Source: Babylonia areolata
Lineage: Eukaryota; Mollusca; Gastropoda; Neogastropoda; Buccinidae
Assembly: GCF_041734735.1 (NCBI RefSeq)
Contig: NC_134887.1
Span: 29,697,870 to 29,761,869 of the forward strand
Reading direction: 5' to 3'
Length of the DNA: 64,000 nt
Of the stretch, positions 41,730-44,490 are shown one piece after another. How positions within the stretch are numbered: the first letter of the stretch is position 1; the number at the start of each line of letters is the position of its first letter. The notes beneath the pieces are model-generated. The model did no database searches, was not told the origin of the DNA, and saw only the letters and a program-made list of their open reading frames with translations. The position numbers and the translations under genes are program-made.

Positions 41730-41763
<34 letters not shown>

Positions 41764-41944
41764 ATGCATACACATGCACACACATGCACACACATTCATG
41801 CACATACACACACACACACACACACATATGATGATGATGATGATAGTGGTGATGATGCTGATGGTGGTGGTGGTGGTGAAGATGATGATGGTGATGACGA
41901 TGTCCAGGTGAGACACACACACACACACACACATGCCCACACAT

Positions 41945-42001
<57 letters not shown>

Positions 42002-42669
42002 CACACATACGAAGATGATGATGATGATAGTGGTGATGATGATGATGGTGGTGGTGGTGAAGATGATGATGATGGTGATGATGATGTTTTTGATGATGAT
42101 AATGATGATGGTGATGATGGTGATGATGATCATGATGTGTTGCCTGGTGATGCCAGGACACGGGAGATACAGAGCGGTGATTATATAACTTTACATCATG
42201 ATGATGATCATGATCATGTTGATAGTGATGGTGAAGAGGATGATGATGGTGAAGATGATAATGTTTATGATGATGAGGCTGAGGATAATTATGGTGATGA
42301 TGATGATGAATATGGTGAAGGGGATTATGATCACCATGAAGATGATGACTATCACGATGATGGTGATGGTGAAGATGACCATGATGAAGATGATAATGTT
42401 TAAGATGATGGTGATGAGAATGGTGATGGTGATGATAATGATGACGATGATGACGATGTTCCACACGGTGCGGCCAGGACACGGGCGACACGGTGGGCTC
42501 GGTGCTGAAGGGGTTCTTCAACATCAAGAAGAAGGAGGCCGGGGGCCGCCTGCCCACCTCCTCCACCTGCTTCAACCTGCTCAAGCTGCCCAACTACTCC
42601 AAGAAGTCCATCCTTCGCGACAAGCTGCGCTACGCCCTCCACTCGCACTCCGGCTTCGAGATCTCCTGA
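1451..42669 (+). CDS. UBE3B: UBE3B-type HECT E3 ubiquitin ligase, 3' 19 coding exons (5' end outside window)
   Basis: The enzyme takes ubiquitin from an E2 onto a HECT cysteine and passes it to a substrate lysine. In vertebrates UBE3B is a calmodulin-binding, mitochondria-associated ligase. Nineteen exons, all with AG/GT borders and matching phases, join to 745 residues plus stop (2238 nt). Exons: 1451-1485, 2425-2454, 6891-7003, 8482-8630, 11490-11645, 13122-13296, 14777-14895, 18347-18461, 19883-19982, 20951-21070, 23433-23510, 24461-24559, 26763-26870, 27894-28031, 32124-32248, 34794-34976, 35857-35968, 41632-41724, 42478-42669. Landmarks matching remembered vertebrate UBE3B are [15 protein letters not shown] (exon 3), GVIRVKFIN (exon 11, HECT start), [17 protein letters not shown] (exon 12), [22 protein letters not shown] (exons 13-14) and [18 protein letters not shown] with the catalytic Cys at 42568-42570. 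The vertebrate protein is about 1068 residues, so roughly the first 320 with the IQ motif are upstream. UBE3C is less likely. No frame break is seen. Confidence 0.95.
1548..2165. repeat. Minisatellite, about 65-bp unit, ~10 copies
   Basis: The unit contains attcacagtcctagtgtctg, gacgatttcggtctcacag and aaatcttggaaattttatt. It starts about 60 nt after the exon 1 donor. Confidence 0.9.
2425..2454 (+). CDS. UBE3B: UBE3B coding exon 2 (30-nt micro-exon)
   Basis: The exon holds ten codons, [10 protein letters not shown], between acceptor gatttcttcttcag and donor gtaaga, phase 0 on both sides. It joins exon 1 to exon 3 without a frame change and fills the expected spacing to the [12 protein letters not shown] block. 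Skipping it would also stay in frame. Confidence 0.8.
2636..2678. repeat. (TG)n(CG)n potential Z-DNA tract
   Basis: TG repeats run directly into a GCGCGCGCGC stretch. Alternating purine-pyrimidine sequence of this sort can adopt Z-form. Confidence 0.8.
2950..3988. repeat. Minisatellite, about 44-bp unit, ~24 copies
   Basis: The unit contains tttcagacgaagggctctga, ttggggctatactgtttaca and act. Every unit holds an acceptor-like string, tactgtttacaactgtttcag before acg, so the intron has about two dozen decoy 3' splice sites. 3989-4500 shows no feature I recognise apart from a short piece at 4430-4475 related to the ends of the elements at 29237 and 39180. Confidence 0.92.
4502..5165 (-). mobile_element. 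LINE 3' end (CR1/L2-like), 5'-truncated
   Basis: Read on the minus strand the element ends in an (ATT)n tail preceded by agcgctatataaataccat. Upstream are fragments of the C-terminal ORF2 tail ([39 protein letters not shown]) seen also at 22380-22782. Coding is decayed across frames. Confidence 0.65.
5183..5415 (+). mobile_element. TTAA MITE family 1, about 230 bp
   Basis: Ends aactctttccatatgaacgg and ggccatactgagtgagttaa form imperfect terminal inverted repeats. The 5' TTAA is decayed to TCAA. Same family at 17818, 38951 and 41362. Confidence 0.8.
5727..6085 (+). mobile_element. SINE family C2 3' part with (AATAC)n tail
   Basis: Contains gcagtctgaatttcacacag and agacatctgttgtgacagaa, duplicated once around an (AATAC)n tract that then extends to about 6085. 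Related tails occur at 25770 and, reversed, at 13385. Confidence 0.65.
6127..6672. repeat. Minisatellite, 45/48-bp units, 12 copies
   Basis: The unit contains tatggccagctgtgtggctg and gctgggctatgaagaaacag. The frame reads [15 protein letters not shown]-like repeats by chance, since unit length is a multiple of three. Not treated as coding. Confidence 0.92.
6673..6803 (-). mobile_element. SINE conserved 3' domain, solo
   Basis: Contains ggcgaaactgcgttcggaca, cacatctgctgagcagat and gaccagcagtgtaacccaat. This is the antisense of the domain that follows the tRNA-like head in the copy at 24047-24424. Ends about 90 nt before exon 3. Confidence 0.75.
6891..7003 (+). CDS. UBE3B: UBE3B coding exon 3
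   Basis: Acceptor ctgttgacag, donor gtatca. It encodes [18 protein letters not shown] followed by [19 protein letters not shown] and ends in phase 2. The [11 protein letters not shown] block is diagnostic of UBE3B. The donor is followed directly by an A run. Confidence 0.95.
7133..7345 (+). mobile_element. Degenerate tRNA-derived SINE (family B-like)
   Basis: A tRNA-like head (agctgaggttagaatg region, then cccgggttggatcct as a B box) is followed by gcatgcacactcctgaaaac and tatggcagcctagatgg, as in other family B copies. Confidence 0.55.
7560..7866. mobile_element. SINE C2 body fragment (+) abutting SINE 3' domain (-)
   Basis: 7560-7735 carries the body words ggcaaagaacccactttgat and ctctccctgtggagagcag. 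7738-7866 carries the antisense 3' domain with a gtttcagtttcagtttcag tail, cacatctgccaagcagatg and accagcagcgtaacccaacg. Confidence 0.7.
8482..8630 (+). CDS. UBE3B: UBE3B coding exon 4
   Basis: Acceptor ctgcgttgcag, donor gtaagg. It encodes [19 protein letters not shown] and then [19 protein letters not shown], ending in a Ser/Thr/Pro-rich stretch, phase 1. This corresponds to the LITKQLQFLW...LIRIFF region of vertebrate UBE3B. A TGG/TGATGG array begins about 10 nt after the donor. Confidence 0.93.
8640..9115. repeat. TGG/TGATGG array
   Basis: A degenerate trinucleotide array begins about 10 nt inside the intron after exon 4 and fills most of 470 nt. Confidence 0.93.
9118..9350 (+). repeat. 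AGCGC/GCTTTAC interspersed repeat, degraded
   Basis: gtacttaagtagcacctacc, gagaccaagctctaagagct and tcatttcctgtgtcattcag match the better copy at 37975-38170. Confidence 0.6.
9522..9619. repeat. (TC)n(AC)n microsatellite
   Basis: Pure CT run followed by pure CA run. Confidence 0.95.
9715..10240. repeat. AACACAGCAC-type pentamer/decamer array
   Basis: Degenerate (AACAC/AGCAC)n array, long open on the minus strand as Cys/Val/Leu repeats. Not coding. Confidence 0.9.
10485..10735. repeat. (TG)n tracts with duplicated flank
   Basis: Two TG tracts are each followed by a similar segment (ccctttacaatagca then tcagttattttgcc / tcaattatttggcc), a local duplication about 235 bp apart. 10740-11165 shows nothing I recognise. 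Confidence 0.8.
11165..11487. repeat. GAT/GAC/TAT array upstream of exon 5
   Basis: Degenerate trinucleotide repeats run up to the exon 5 acceptor and replace the usual pyrimidine tract. Confidence 0.88.
11490..11645 (+). CDS. UBE3B: UBE3B coding exon 5
   Basis: Phase 1 to phase 1, encoding [18 protein letters not shown], then [20 protein letters not shown] and [10 protein letters not shown] (overlapping the vertebrate [21 protein letters not shown] block). The acceptor gatgatgacag has no pyrimidine tract: the 200 nt upstream are GAT/GAC repeat. The donor is gtcggc and a minisatellite begins 5 nt later. Confidence 0.92.
11651..12912. repeat. Minisatellite, 27/31/35-bp units, ~40 copies
   Basis: The unit contains gactctgaccctctgtttg and acactgatgtgt, with or without an inner attg. 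Copy 1 begins 5 nt after the exon 5 donor. The reverse strand stays open for 562 codons because of the repeat, not because of coding. Confidence 0.95.
12913..13079 (-). mobile_element. tRNA-derived SINE family B, 5' part
   Basis: Antisense of cgcaatagctgagtggttc and a B box in gggttcgaatctcgg, then cctggtgggtaaagggtgg. Truncated at the minisatellite. Ends 42 nt before exon 6. Confidence 0.8.
13122..13296 (+). CDS. UBE3B: UBE3B coding exon 6
   Basis: Acceptor gtcttcccag, donor gtgggt, phase 1 to 2. It encodes [19 protein letters not shown] and continues through [18 protein letters not shown] to [10 protein letters not shown]. It corresponds to the LTYLDDLLPKLWAFICELG region. Confidence 0.94.
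13383..13830 (-). mobile_element. SINE family C2 with (AATAC)n-type tail
   Basis: Antisense tail (ATTGT)n at 13385-13520, then the body (ttttgccagggacaaccctt, gtgcatgctgcacacggga) toward the head side near 13800. Confidence 0.65.
13827..14776. repeat. (TG)n and TGATGGAGGGGTGTG array up to exon 7
   Basis: TG tracts, then about 20 units of tgatggaggggtgtgtgtg type, ending in the TG/cag acceptor of exon 7. Confidence 0.93.
14777..14895 (+). CDS. UBE3B: UBE3B coding exon 7
   Basis: Encodes [18 protein letters not shown], then [17 protein letters not shown]; phase 2 to 1. The acceptor is a TG-repeat ending gtgtgcag. The donor gtcagt is followed at once by the 57-bp-unit array. Confidence 0.94.
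14898..17213. repeat. Minisatellite, about 57-bp unit, ~40 copies, starting at exon 7 donor
   Basis: The unit contains tctctgccagtcatagcttg, ctttcaacatgtgttttgtg and tatggtctgtccacgg. The first unit begins within the exon 7 donor region. Unit length is a multiple of three, so all frames are long and open. Not coding. Confidence 0.95.
17225..17520. repeat. Minisatellite, about 40-bp unit, ~7 copies
   Basis: The unit contains gaaccgtttccaggatggga and aaagttttggtgaaaatga. Confidence 0.88.
17560..17640. repeat. Short interspersed segment shared with 61420-61475
   Basis: Shared words include ataaaaccattgcttagtac here and ataaacctttgaccagc-like sequence near 61430, followed by accattcaac / accatttaac. 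Family unknown. Confidence 0.4.
17818..18049 (+). mobile_element. TTAA MITE family 1, complete
   Basis: TTAA at both ends (17818-17821, 18046-18049), terminal inverted repeats ttaactctctccatacgaac and the reverse of ccgtattgagtgacttaa. 232 bp. Confidence 0.88.
18140..18278 (+). mobile_element. SINE conserved 3' domain, sense
   Basis: ggcctgactaagcgcgttgg, gttacgctgctggtcaggca and tgcttggcagatgtggtgta form the best copy of the domain. Ends about 70 nt before exon 8. Confidence 0.8.
18347..18461 (+). CDS. UBE3B: UBE3B coding exon 8
   Basis: Acceptor tgctgtgtcag, donor gtgggt, phase 1 to 2. It encodes [18 protein letters not shown], then [20 protein letters not shown], matching LYERDCRRRFTPEDHWL of vertebrate UBE3B. 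A sense-strand SINE 3' domain ends about 70 nt upstream. Confidence 0.94.
18475..19680. repeat. TG-rich array with about 60-bp units and long G run
   Basis: The unit contains catgttggtggggaggtatg and tgtacatgtgtgtgggtatg. It includes an uninterrupted run of about 25 G near 18583-18607, a strong G-quadruplex candidate. Confidence 0.92.
19883..19982 (+). CDS. UBE3B: UBE3B coding exon 9
   Basis: Acceptor ttgttgttgcag, donor gtcagc. It encodes (R)[16 protein letters not shown] and [17 protein letters not shown], ending in phase 0. Its last dozen coding bases and donor recur three more times in the next 600 nt. Confidence 0.94.
19969..20680. repeat. Four copies of the exon 9 end, donor and following intron, separated by TG tracts
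   Basis: Copies near 19971, 20252, 20397 and 20549 all contain gaggtcagc, gactccacaaggaga, cttcactgc and tgctctgtc, then cttttcttctgt and a TG tract. Copy 4 keeps cccttcagtgaggtcagc exactly. Confidence 0.92.
20951..21070 (+). CDS. UBE3B: UBE3B coding exon 10
   Basis: Forty codons in phase 0: [18 protein letters not shown], then [19 protein letters not shown] and IVE. This matches RVLLFRTMVTKEKEKLGL of vertebrate UBE3B. Acceptor accgttgcag, donor gtacgc, followed by a G-rich array. Confidence 0.95.
21100..21910. repeat. G-rich minisatellite, about 60-bp unit, ~12 copies
   Basis: The unit contains ggaggtatgtagagaaggag, gtagtcgggacgggggatgg and gggggacatggggggcgtg. Almost all purine on the + strand. 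Each unit holds GAG/GTATGT, a donor-like string similar to the real exon 10 donor just upstream. Confidence 0.93.
22000..22380 (-). mobile_element. LINE 3' tail with (ATT)n-like start
   Basis: After GAT/AAT repeats, gtgcagagacaaatcaaagc and gctttacacaccagtcgttc are the antisense of a LINE end like that at 22700-22780. Confidence 0.55.
22380..22782 (+). mobile_element. LINE 3' end (CR1/L2-like)
   Basis: Reads [18 protein letters not shown], then [19 protein letters not shown], ending in aagcgctttgatttgtct, agcgctatataaataccat and (ATT)n. This is the C-terminal end of a LINE ORF2 plus 3' UTR and microsatellite tail. Confidence 0.7.
22785..23095 (-). mobile_element. LINE ORF2 C-terminal fragment
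   Basis: On the minus strand [19 protein letters not shown] is the conserved post-RT segment of CR1/L2/Jockey-type LINEs, followed in another frame by [18 protein letters not shown]. At least one frameshift separates them. It lies tail-to-tail with the + strand copy. Confidence 0.75.
23100..23395. repeat. CA-rich microsatellite cluster
   Basis: Units of atgcaccactcacatacaca, then CA/CT runs to 20 nt before the exon 11 acceptor region. Confidence 0.9.
23433..23510 (+). CDS. UBE3B: UBE3B coding exon 11 (HECT start)
   Basis: Encodes [17 protein letters not shown] and IRVKFINEQ, phase 0. GVIRVKFIN marks the start of the HECT N-lobe. Acceptor ttggtgaccag, donor gtctgt. Confidence 0.95.
24047..24424 (+). 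mobile_element. Full-length tRNA-derived SINE (family C)
   Basis: The head has an A-box-like tggcagaacggttaagac and B box gggttcaaatctc. The body has gcactgaaaaagaacccatg and aacaaaagtgttg, then the 3' domain (ggcctgactaaag, gtcaggcacccagcctagca). Ends 36 nt before exon 12. 23511-24046 holds only TG tracts and no gene. Confidence 0.85.
24461..24559 (+). CDS. UBE3B: UBE3B coding exon 12 (HECT N-lobe)
   Basis: Encodes [19 protein letters not shown] and [14 protein letters not shown], phase 0. It is near-identical to the same segment of vertebrate UBE3B. The acceptor tract is only a C8 run, 36 nt after the end of a full-length sense-strand SINE. Confidence 0.97.
24632..25082. mobile_element. 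Possible TTAA-bounded element
   Basis: Begins ttaaccctttggttgctgtt, similar to the start of the element at 47571, and a TTAA lies at the far side (gcgaaagaattaatg). Inverted repeats are weak. A short stretch (agactcaatgctctcggtca) recurs reversed near 20750. Confidence 0.3.
25370..25795 (+). mobile_element. tRNA-derived SINE family C2
   Basis: Head with ggcccagttgcaatgcatcc and B box ctggttcgaatccca. The body has aaaagaacccacggcaacaa and ctctggcaaaattct, ending ggatttcacacagagaaatg. Confidence 0.75.
25796..26760. repeat. Minisatellite, 35/38-bp units, ~26 copies, abutting exon 13 acceptor
   Basis: The unit contains ctggtgaggtactgttaggg and gaatgaaactgtgtacag. The final unit merges into the acceptor (ggtgaggtgctgttgcag). 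Confidence 0.95.
26763..26870 (+). CDS. UBE3B: UBE3B coding exon 13 (HECT N-lobe)
   Basis: Encodes [19 protein letters not shown] and [17 protein letters not shown], phase 0. The minisatellite upstream runs right into the acceptor (gtgctgttgcag). The donor is gtcagt. Confidence 0.97.
26922..27276 (-). mobile_element. tRNA-derived SINE family B, near full length
   Basis: On the minus strand: ggcgcaatagccgagtggtt, B box gggtttgaatcacgg, ggtgggtaaagggtggagat, gatcctgtaatccatgtcag, ending in cacgtaaaagcccactcgtg and a GAA-type tail. The head resembles tRNA-Leu/Ser. Confidence 0.85.
27480..27893. repeat. (TG)n cluster with exon 14 echo
   Basis: TG tracts with internal duplications (tgatagcagtagttcacag and tgatagcagtggttcaaag) and the partial exon copy at 27748-27794. 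Confidence 0.9.
27748..27794 (+). pseudogene. Partial copy of UBE3B exon 14 5' end with its acceptor
   Basis: After gtgtgcag it reads [15 protein letters not shown] plus two bases, then breaks into TG repeat. Against the real exon (27894) it has four changes, three of them synonymous third positions and one Val to Met. No usable donor is seen, so it is probably not an alternative exon. Confidence 0.85.
27894..28031 (+). CDS. UBE3B: UBE3B coding exon 14 (HECT N-lobe)
   Basis: Encodes [19 protein letters not shown], then [19 protein letters not shown] and AKSLSYIK, phase 0. The acceptor is a TG repeat plus cag. The first 47 nt are duplicated upstream at 27748-27794. The donor gtcacc is weak. 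Confidence 0.97.
28040..28522. repeat. CTT/CCT polypyrimidine tract
   Basis: About 480 nt almost wholly C/T on the + strand, mostly CTTCTT and CTCCTC. A triplex (H-DNA) candidate starting about 10 nt after the exon 14 donor. Confidence 0.93.
28885..29120. repeat. Degraded interspersed repeat with TATATAGCAC/GTGCTTTAC and CA tracts
   Basis: ggatacttatatagcacact and ctctaggtgctttacaaaaa resemble the AGCGC...GCGCTTTAC repeats elsewhere. 28523-28884 shows nothing I recognise. Confidence 0.5.
29237..29879 (-). mobile_element. piggyBac-like non-autonomous element, TTAA-flanked
   Basis: TTAA at both ends and terminal inverted repeats ttaactcactccggacgaat / ttaactcattccagacgatg. Inside, on the minus strand, a decayed short coding stretch (acidic DEDDEDV then a basic Lys/Arg segment) could be the N-terminal remnant of a transposase. 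No catalytic domain. Sister copy at 39180. Confidence 0.7.
30445..30655 (-). repeat. AGCGC/GCTTTAC interspersed repeat
   Basis: Antisense of tacttatacagcgcctatcc, aagctctaagcactttacaa and tcattcgtttcctgtgtcat. 29880-30444 otherwise has only an AT tract near 30005 and no gene. Confidence 0.65.
30660..31005 (-). mobile_element. tRNA-derived SINE family B
   Basis: Same layout as the copy at 26922-27276: ggcgcctggtgggtaaaggg and gatcctgtaatccatgtta on the minus strand, head at the high-coordinate side. Confidence 0.82.
31005..31150. repeat. Short tandem repeat, about 43-bp unit, 3 copies
   Basis: The unit contains ttgctgttagtatttcactg and ctgttagtatttctccata. 31150-31980 holds T-rich sequence and no supported gene. 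Confidence 0.8.
31981..32100 (+). mobile_element. SINE conserved 3' domain, sense
   Basis: gggcctgactaagcgcatca, gtcgctggtcaagcgtctac and gcagtgacgcttccttgag, ending ctgaactcaac 24 nt before exon 15. Confidence 0.75.
32124..32248 (+). CDS. UBE3B: UBE3B coding exon 15 (HECT)
   Basis: Encodes [19 protein letters not shown], then [18 protein letters not shown] and TNEN, ending in phase 2 at donor gtcagt. Its 3' end and donor are echoed at about 32369-32445. A SINE 3' domain ends 24 nt before it. Confidence 0.96.
32369..32445 (+). pseudogene. Partial copy of UBE3B exon 15 3' end with donor region
   Basis: ggtgactggcggccacgcca, tcccagtgaccaatgag and aacaagtccgtctgcc repeat the exon end and donor flank. 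Three third-position synonymous changes, one Arg to His codon and a one-base insertion before aacaag. Confidence 0.85.
32600..33636 (+). mobile_element. SINE family D with internally expanded tail, ~18 units of 44 bp
   Basis: The head has ggcagagtcagttaggtgtt, ggacttctgatccagtgttc and B box agggttcaagactcc. The tail word cacagtggatatgaaatcac is amplified with ctgccttcctctgcccagcc and ends ggccataaaaggctat as in other copies (48150-48230). Confidence 0.85.
33637..34336. repeat. TGTGATGTGACATGG array
   Basis: Degenerate 5-mer-based array of tgtga, catga and tgtgg steps. Follows the SINE D tail directly. Confidence 0.93.
34337..34778 (+). mobile_element. Full-length tRNA-derived SINE family C
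   Basis: Head ggtggcagaatggttaagac with B box gggttcaaatcctg, body gcgcactgaaaaagatccca, a duplicated piece (atgcaacgcactca twice) and 3' domain gtcaggcatcagcctagcct. Ends about 15-20 nt before exon 16. Confidence 0.83.
34794..34976 (+). CDS. UBE3B: UBE3B coding exon 16 (HECT)
   Basis: Encodes [19 protein letters not shown], then [19 protein letters not shown] and [19 protein letters not shown], phase 2 to 2. It lies between a TGTGATG array plus SINE upstream and a TGTGG array that starts at the donor (gtcttg). Confidence 0.97.
34980..35850. repeat. TGTGGTGTGG array between exons 16 and 17
   Basis: Starts three bases after the exon 16 donor and runs to within 10 nt of the exon 17 acceptor, changing to tgtgatgtga after 35635. 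Confidence 0.95.
35857..35968 (+). CDS. UBE3B: UBE3B coding exon 17 (HECT)
   Basis: Encodes [19 protein letters not shown], then [18 protein letters not shown], ending in phase 0. Acceptor tggtttgacttcag, donor gtgatg. It is followed by an AGAGACAGAG-type array. Confidence 0.97.
36050..37035. repeat. GAGACAGAGA-type minisatellite
   Basis: The unit contains gagagaaagagaggcagaca, cattcagagagacagagac and aaaatgacactgtcacaata. Starts about 85 nt after the exon 17 donor. Confidence 0.93.
37040..37640 (+). mobile_element. Two SINE family B copies in tandem
   Basis: 37040-37285 lacks the head. 37290-37640 is nearly complete: gggtgcaatagccaagtggt, tcgggttcgaatctcgctga and ggtgggtgaagggtgggga. The pair are head-to-tail, with more tail (gagtgaacgtgggatttgca) at 37865. 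Confidence 0.82.
37640..37835 (-). repeat. AGCGC/GCTTTAC interspersed repeat
   Basis: Antisense copy: cgaatgatgagcgcccagtg, aaagcgctttgagcttggtc and ggcactatttaagtatccat. Confidence 0.7.
37975..38170 (+). repeat. AGCGC/GCTTTAC interspersed repeat, best copy
   Basis: gtggatacttctatagcgcc, gagaccaagctctaagcgct, gggcgctcatcattcgtttc and atcagatttcagacgcacac. The first two can form a hairpin through agcgc/gcgct. Confidence 0.75.
38170..38512 (-). mobile_element. tRNA-derived SINE family B
   Basis: Same family as 26922-27276; the head reads on the minus strand with caatagccgaatggttaaag and B box gggtttgaatctcgg. Confidence 0.83.
38951..39183 (+). mobile_element. TTAA MITE family 1, complete
   Basis: ttaactctgtccatacgaac at the start, cgtactgagtgagttaa at the end, TTAA on both sides. 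Shares its right TTAA with the next element. Confidence 0.88.
39180..39827 (+). mobile_element. piggyBac-like non-autonomous element, TTAA-flanked
   Basis: Same family as 29237-29879, in opposite orientation. TTAA at 39180-39183 and 39824-39827. The interior has aaatggcgtcgcaggcgata, an acidic short coding remnant ([10 protein letters not shown]) and ASESSEEGG-like sequence, with several stops. Confidence 0.75.
39947..40261 (+). mobile_element. TTAA MITE family 2, about 315 bp
   Basis: Ends ttaactcattctaccccgca and the reverse of gtacctggaggagaatgagt then taa, with TTAA at 39947-39950 and 40258-40261. Inserted at the border of SINE D and the first array unit. Confidence 0.75.
40262..41631. 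repeat. 86-bp array: SINE D tail fused to exon 18 acceptor, 13 units
   Basis: The unit contains gcattgcatggtgtgtgcag, then tttgtcaccagctgctcca, then gtggctataaaaagctaagg and aacctttaagctgtgactca. The first part is the exon 18 acceptor, the second its first 19 coding bases, the rest the SINE D tail. The true acceptor is the 14th occurrence. Confidence 0.95.
41362..41593 (-). mobile_element. TTAA MITE family 1 inside the array
   Basis: Splits the array word cctttaagctgtg cleanly: cctTTAA before and TTAAgctgtg after. This is a textbook TTAA target duplication and shows the family's target site. Confidence 0.93.
41632..41724 (+). CDS. UBE3B: UBE3B coding exon 18 (HECT C-lobe)
   Basis: Encodes [18 protein letters not shown] and [13 protein letters not shown], phase 0. 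The acceptor gcatggtgtgtgcag and first 19 coding bases are also present in each of 13 upstream array units. Donor gtgaga. The donor edge is echoed near 41897-41925. Confidence 0.97.
41735..42475. repeat. (CA)n and GAT arrays with two exon-edge echoes
   Basis: CA tracts, GAT/GGT repeats, a copy of the exon 18 donor edge near 41897-41925 (cgatgtccaggtgagacaca) and a copy of the exon 19 start near 42149-42180 (gccaggacacgggagataca). Confidence 0.92.
42478..42669 (+). CDS. UBE3B: UBE3B terminal coding exon 19 (HECT C-lobe, catalytic Cys)
   Basis: Encodes [19 protein letters not shown], then [37 protein letters not shown] and HSGFEIS, then TGA. The active-site Cys codon is 42568-42570. The acceptor cggtgcggccag follows GAT/GAC repeats and lacks a pyrimidine tract. 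Its first bases are echoed at about 42149-42180. Confidence 0.97.
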   Translation, partial: DTGDTVGSVLKGFFNIKKKEAGGRLPTSSTCFNLLKLPNYSKKSILRDKLRYALHSHSGFEIS

Positions 42670-43130
42670 TCCTCCTCCTCCTCCTCCCCCTCTCCACCCT
42701 GGACCGACACCGATGATCATAGGGGTGGGGGTGTTGGGAGCTCCCCCTCTCCACCCTGCACCGCTGCCAATGATTATAGGGGTGGGGTGTTGGAAGTCGG
42801 GCTGATGTGGAGTGGGTGTGTGGAGATGGAACTCAAAACTCAAAACCCTTTGAATGTTTTTTTTAATCCAAGGTTTTATTTCAGATTTTAGCTACCACCC
42901 ACACCCCCACCCCCCGCCCCCGCCCCCGCCCCCTTTCCCTTGATTGCTGACATTTTTTTGAGGTCAGTTGTATTCCATGTGCCGATGAAAAACACAAAAG
43001 CTGTGTCAGTACTGTGTACACTAAAACCTACTGTCGCTTCTCTGTTTGTGGGATTTAATGCATGAAATCACATAGTCTGATGTATAATAGGTTTTGCTTT
43101 CACAGGGGAATAAAACAAAAAGACTCTGGT
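42670..43130 (+). other. UBE3B: UBE3B 3' UTR with candidate polyadenylation signal
   Basis: GC- and C-rich sequence after the stop contains two near-duplicates of a segment with the words tccaccctg and gatgatcatagggg / gattataggggtgggg (about 42700-42790). An AATAAA lies at 43109-43114, about 440 nt after the stop. The transcript end is inferred, not proven. Confidence 0.5.
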
Positions 43131-43466
43131 GATTTGTTGAGTATTTATTGAAATTATTACAGGTTTCTGATATTTGGGAATATTTCCGCATACAGGATCA
43201 CACACAGCATAGAATGAAAAAAAAAAGTAACAGTAATTCTTAGTCTCTTCATCAGAATTATCTTCCTCGCTCTCTTCTTTTTCACTGTCCACATCATTCA
43301 TTATTTCCTCAAGCACATCCAGCAATGACATTGAAAAGGATTGTGAGTCCAAGATCGTTGTGGCATCGTCATTTTGAGGAAGACCGGTTTGAATTCTTGG
43401 AGGGGAAAACCCCACAATTTCAGAAGACCTGTATGACTCGGTCGATGTGTTGGAAAAGGGGAGCAA
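43068..43466 (-). other. Possible decayed coding fragment, acidic
   Basis: On the minus strand SLLDVLEEIMNDVDSEKEE, then EDNSDEE, after GFSPPRIQTGLPQNDDA. An AATAAA on this strand lies at 43144-43149. It could be a piece of a transposase (piggyBac-like N-terminus) or an unrelated gene end. Not recognised. Confidence 0.3.
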
Positions 43467-43639
43467 ATCGCTTTATGAACCGTCTTTGAGCCTGTCGACA
43501 TCAGTCAGTGGTTCTCTCTTGTCTAAGATAGGTACAAATGTTTGATGAAACACCTCCATTAGTTTAATGAGAGACAAGCGTCACAGAAGGCTTTGAGAGC
43601 TCCTTTGATTTAAAGGATTTGGTAGTGAAGGGTCAGTGC

Positions 43640-44490
43640 AGGGCCTGTATTTTTCTGTGAGAGAGTTAGGAAGGGCCTTTTTTTGGGGGGGTCTGTGAGA
43701 GAGTTAGGAAGGGCCTTTATTTTTCTGCCAAGGAGTTAGGTGGGCCTGTTTTGTTTCTGTGAAGAGTTAGGAAGGGCCTGTTTTTTGTGACAAGGAGTTA
43801 GGAAGGGCCTGTTGTTGTTTTTTCTGTGAGAGAGTTAGGAATGGCCTGTTTTTAGGGCCTGTTTTTTTTTTTCTGCCAAGGAATTAGGAAGGGATTGTTT
43901 TTTCTGCCAAGGAGTTAGGCAGGGCCTGCTTTTTTTTTCTGTGAGAGAGTTAGGAAGGGCCTGTATTTTTCTGTGAGAGAGATAGGAAGGGCCTTGTTTT
44001 TTTCTGTGAGAGAGTTAGGAAGCGCCTGGTTTTTTGTGACAAGGAGTTAGGAAGGGCCTGTATTTTTCTGTGAGAGAGTTAGGAAGGGCCTGGGTTTTTT
44101 TCTGTGAGAGAATTAGGAAGCGCCCGGTTTTTTGTGACAAGGAGTTAGGAAGGGCCTGTATTTTTCTGTGAGAGTTAGGAAGGGCCTTTTTTTTTCTGTG
44201 AGAGAGTTAGGAAGGGCCTGTTTGTTTCTGTGAGAGAGTTAGGCAGAGCCTGCTTTTTTCTGTGAGAGAGTTAGGCAGGGCCTGCTTTTTTTCTGTGAGA
44301 GAGTTAGGAAGGGCCTGTTTTTTCTCTGTGAGAGTTAGGAAGGGCCTGTTGTTTTTTTCTGTGAGAGTTAGGAAGGGCTTGTTTTTTTTCTGTGAGAGAG
44401 TTAGGAAGGGCCTGTATTTTTCTGTCAAGGAGTTAGGTAGGGCCTGTGTTTCCTCTCAAGGATTTGGGAAGGGCCTGTTTTTCTTGTCTG
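43640..44490. repeat. Minisatellite, about 32-bp unit, ~25 copies
   Basis: The unit contains gagagttaggaagggcctgt and ttttttctgt. 43470-43640 carries nothing else I recognise. 44500-45340 has CA/TG tracts, a G run at 44803-44818 and a CAT array at 45102-45230. Confidence 0.93.

Noticed and set aside
41796-42593. His-rich and Asp-rich open frames around exon 19
   Set aside because: Products of GAT/CA repeats and the antisense of the real exon.
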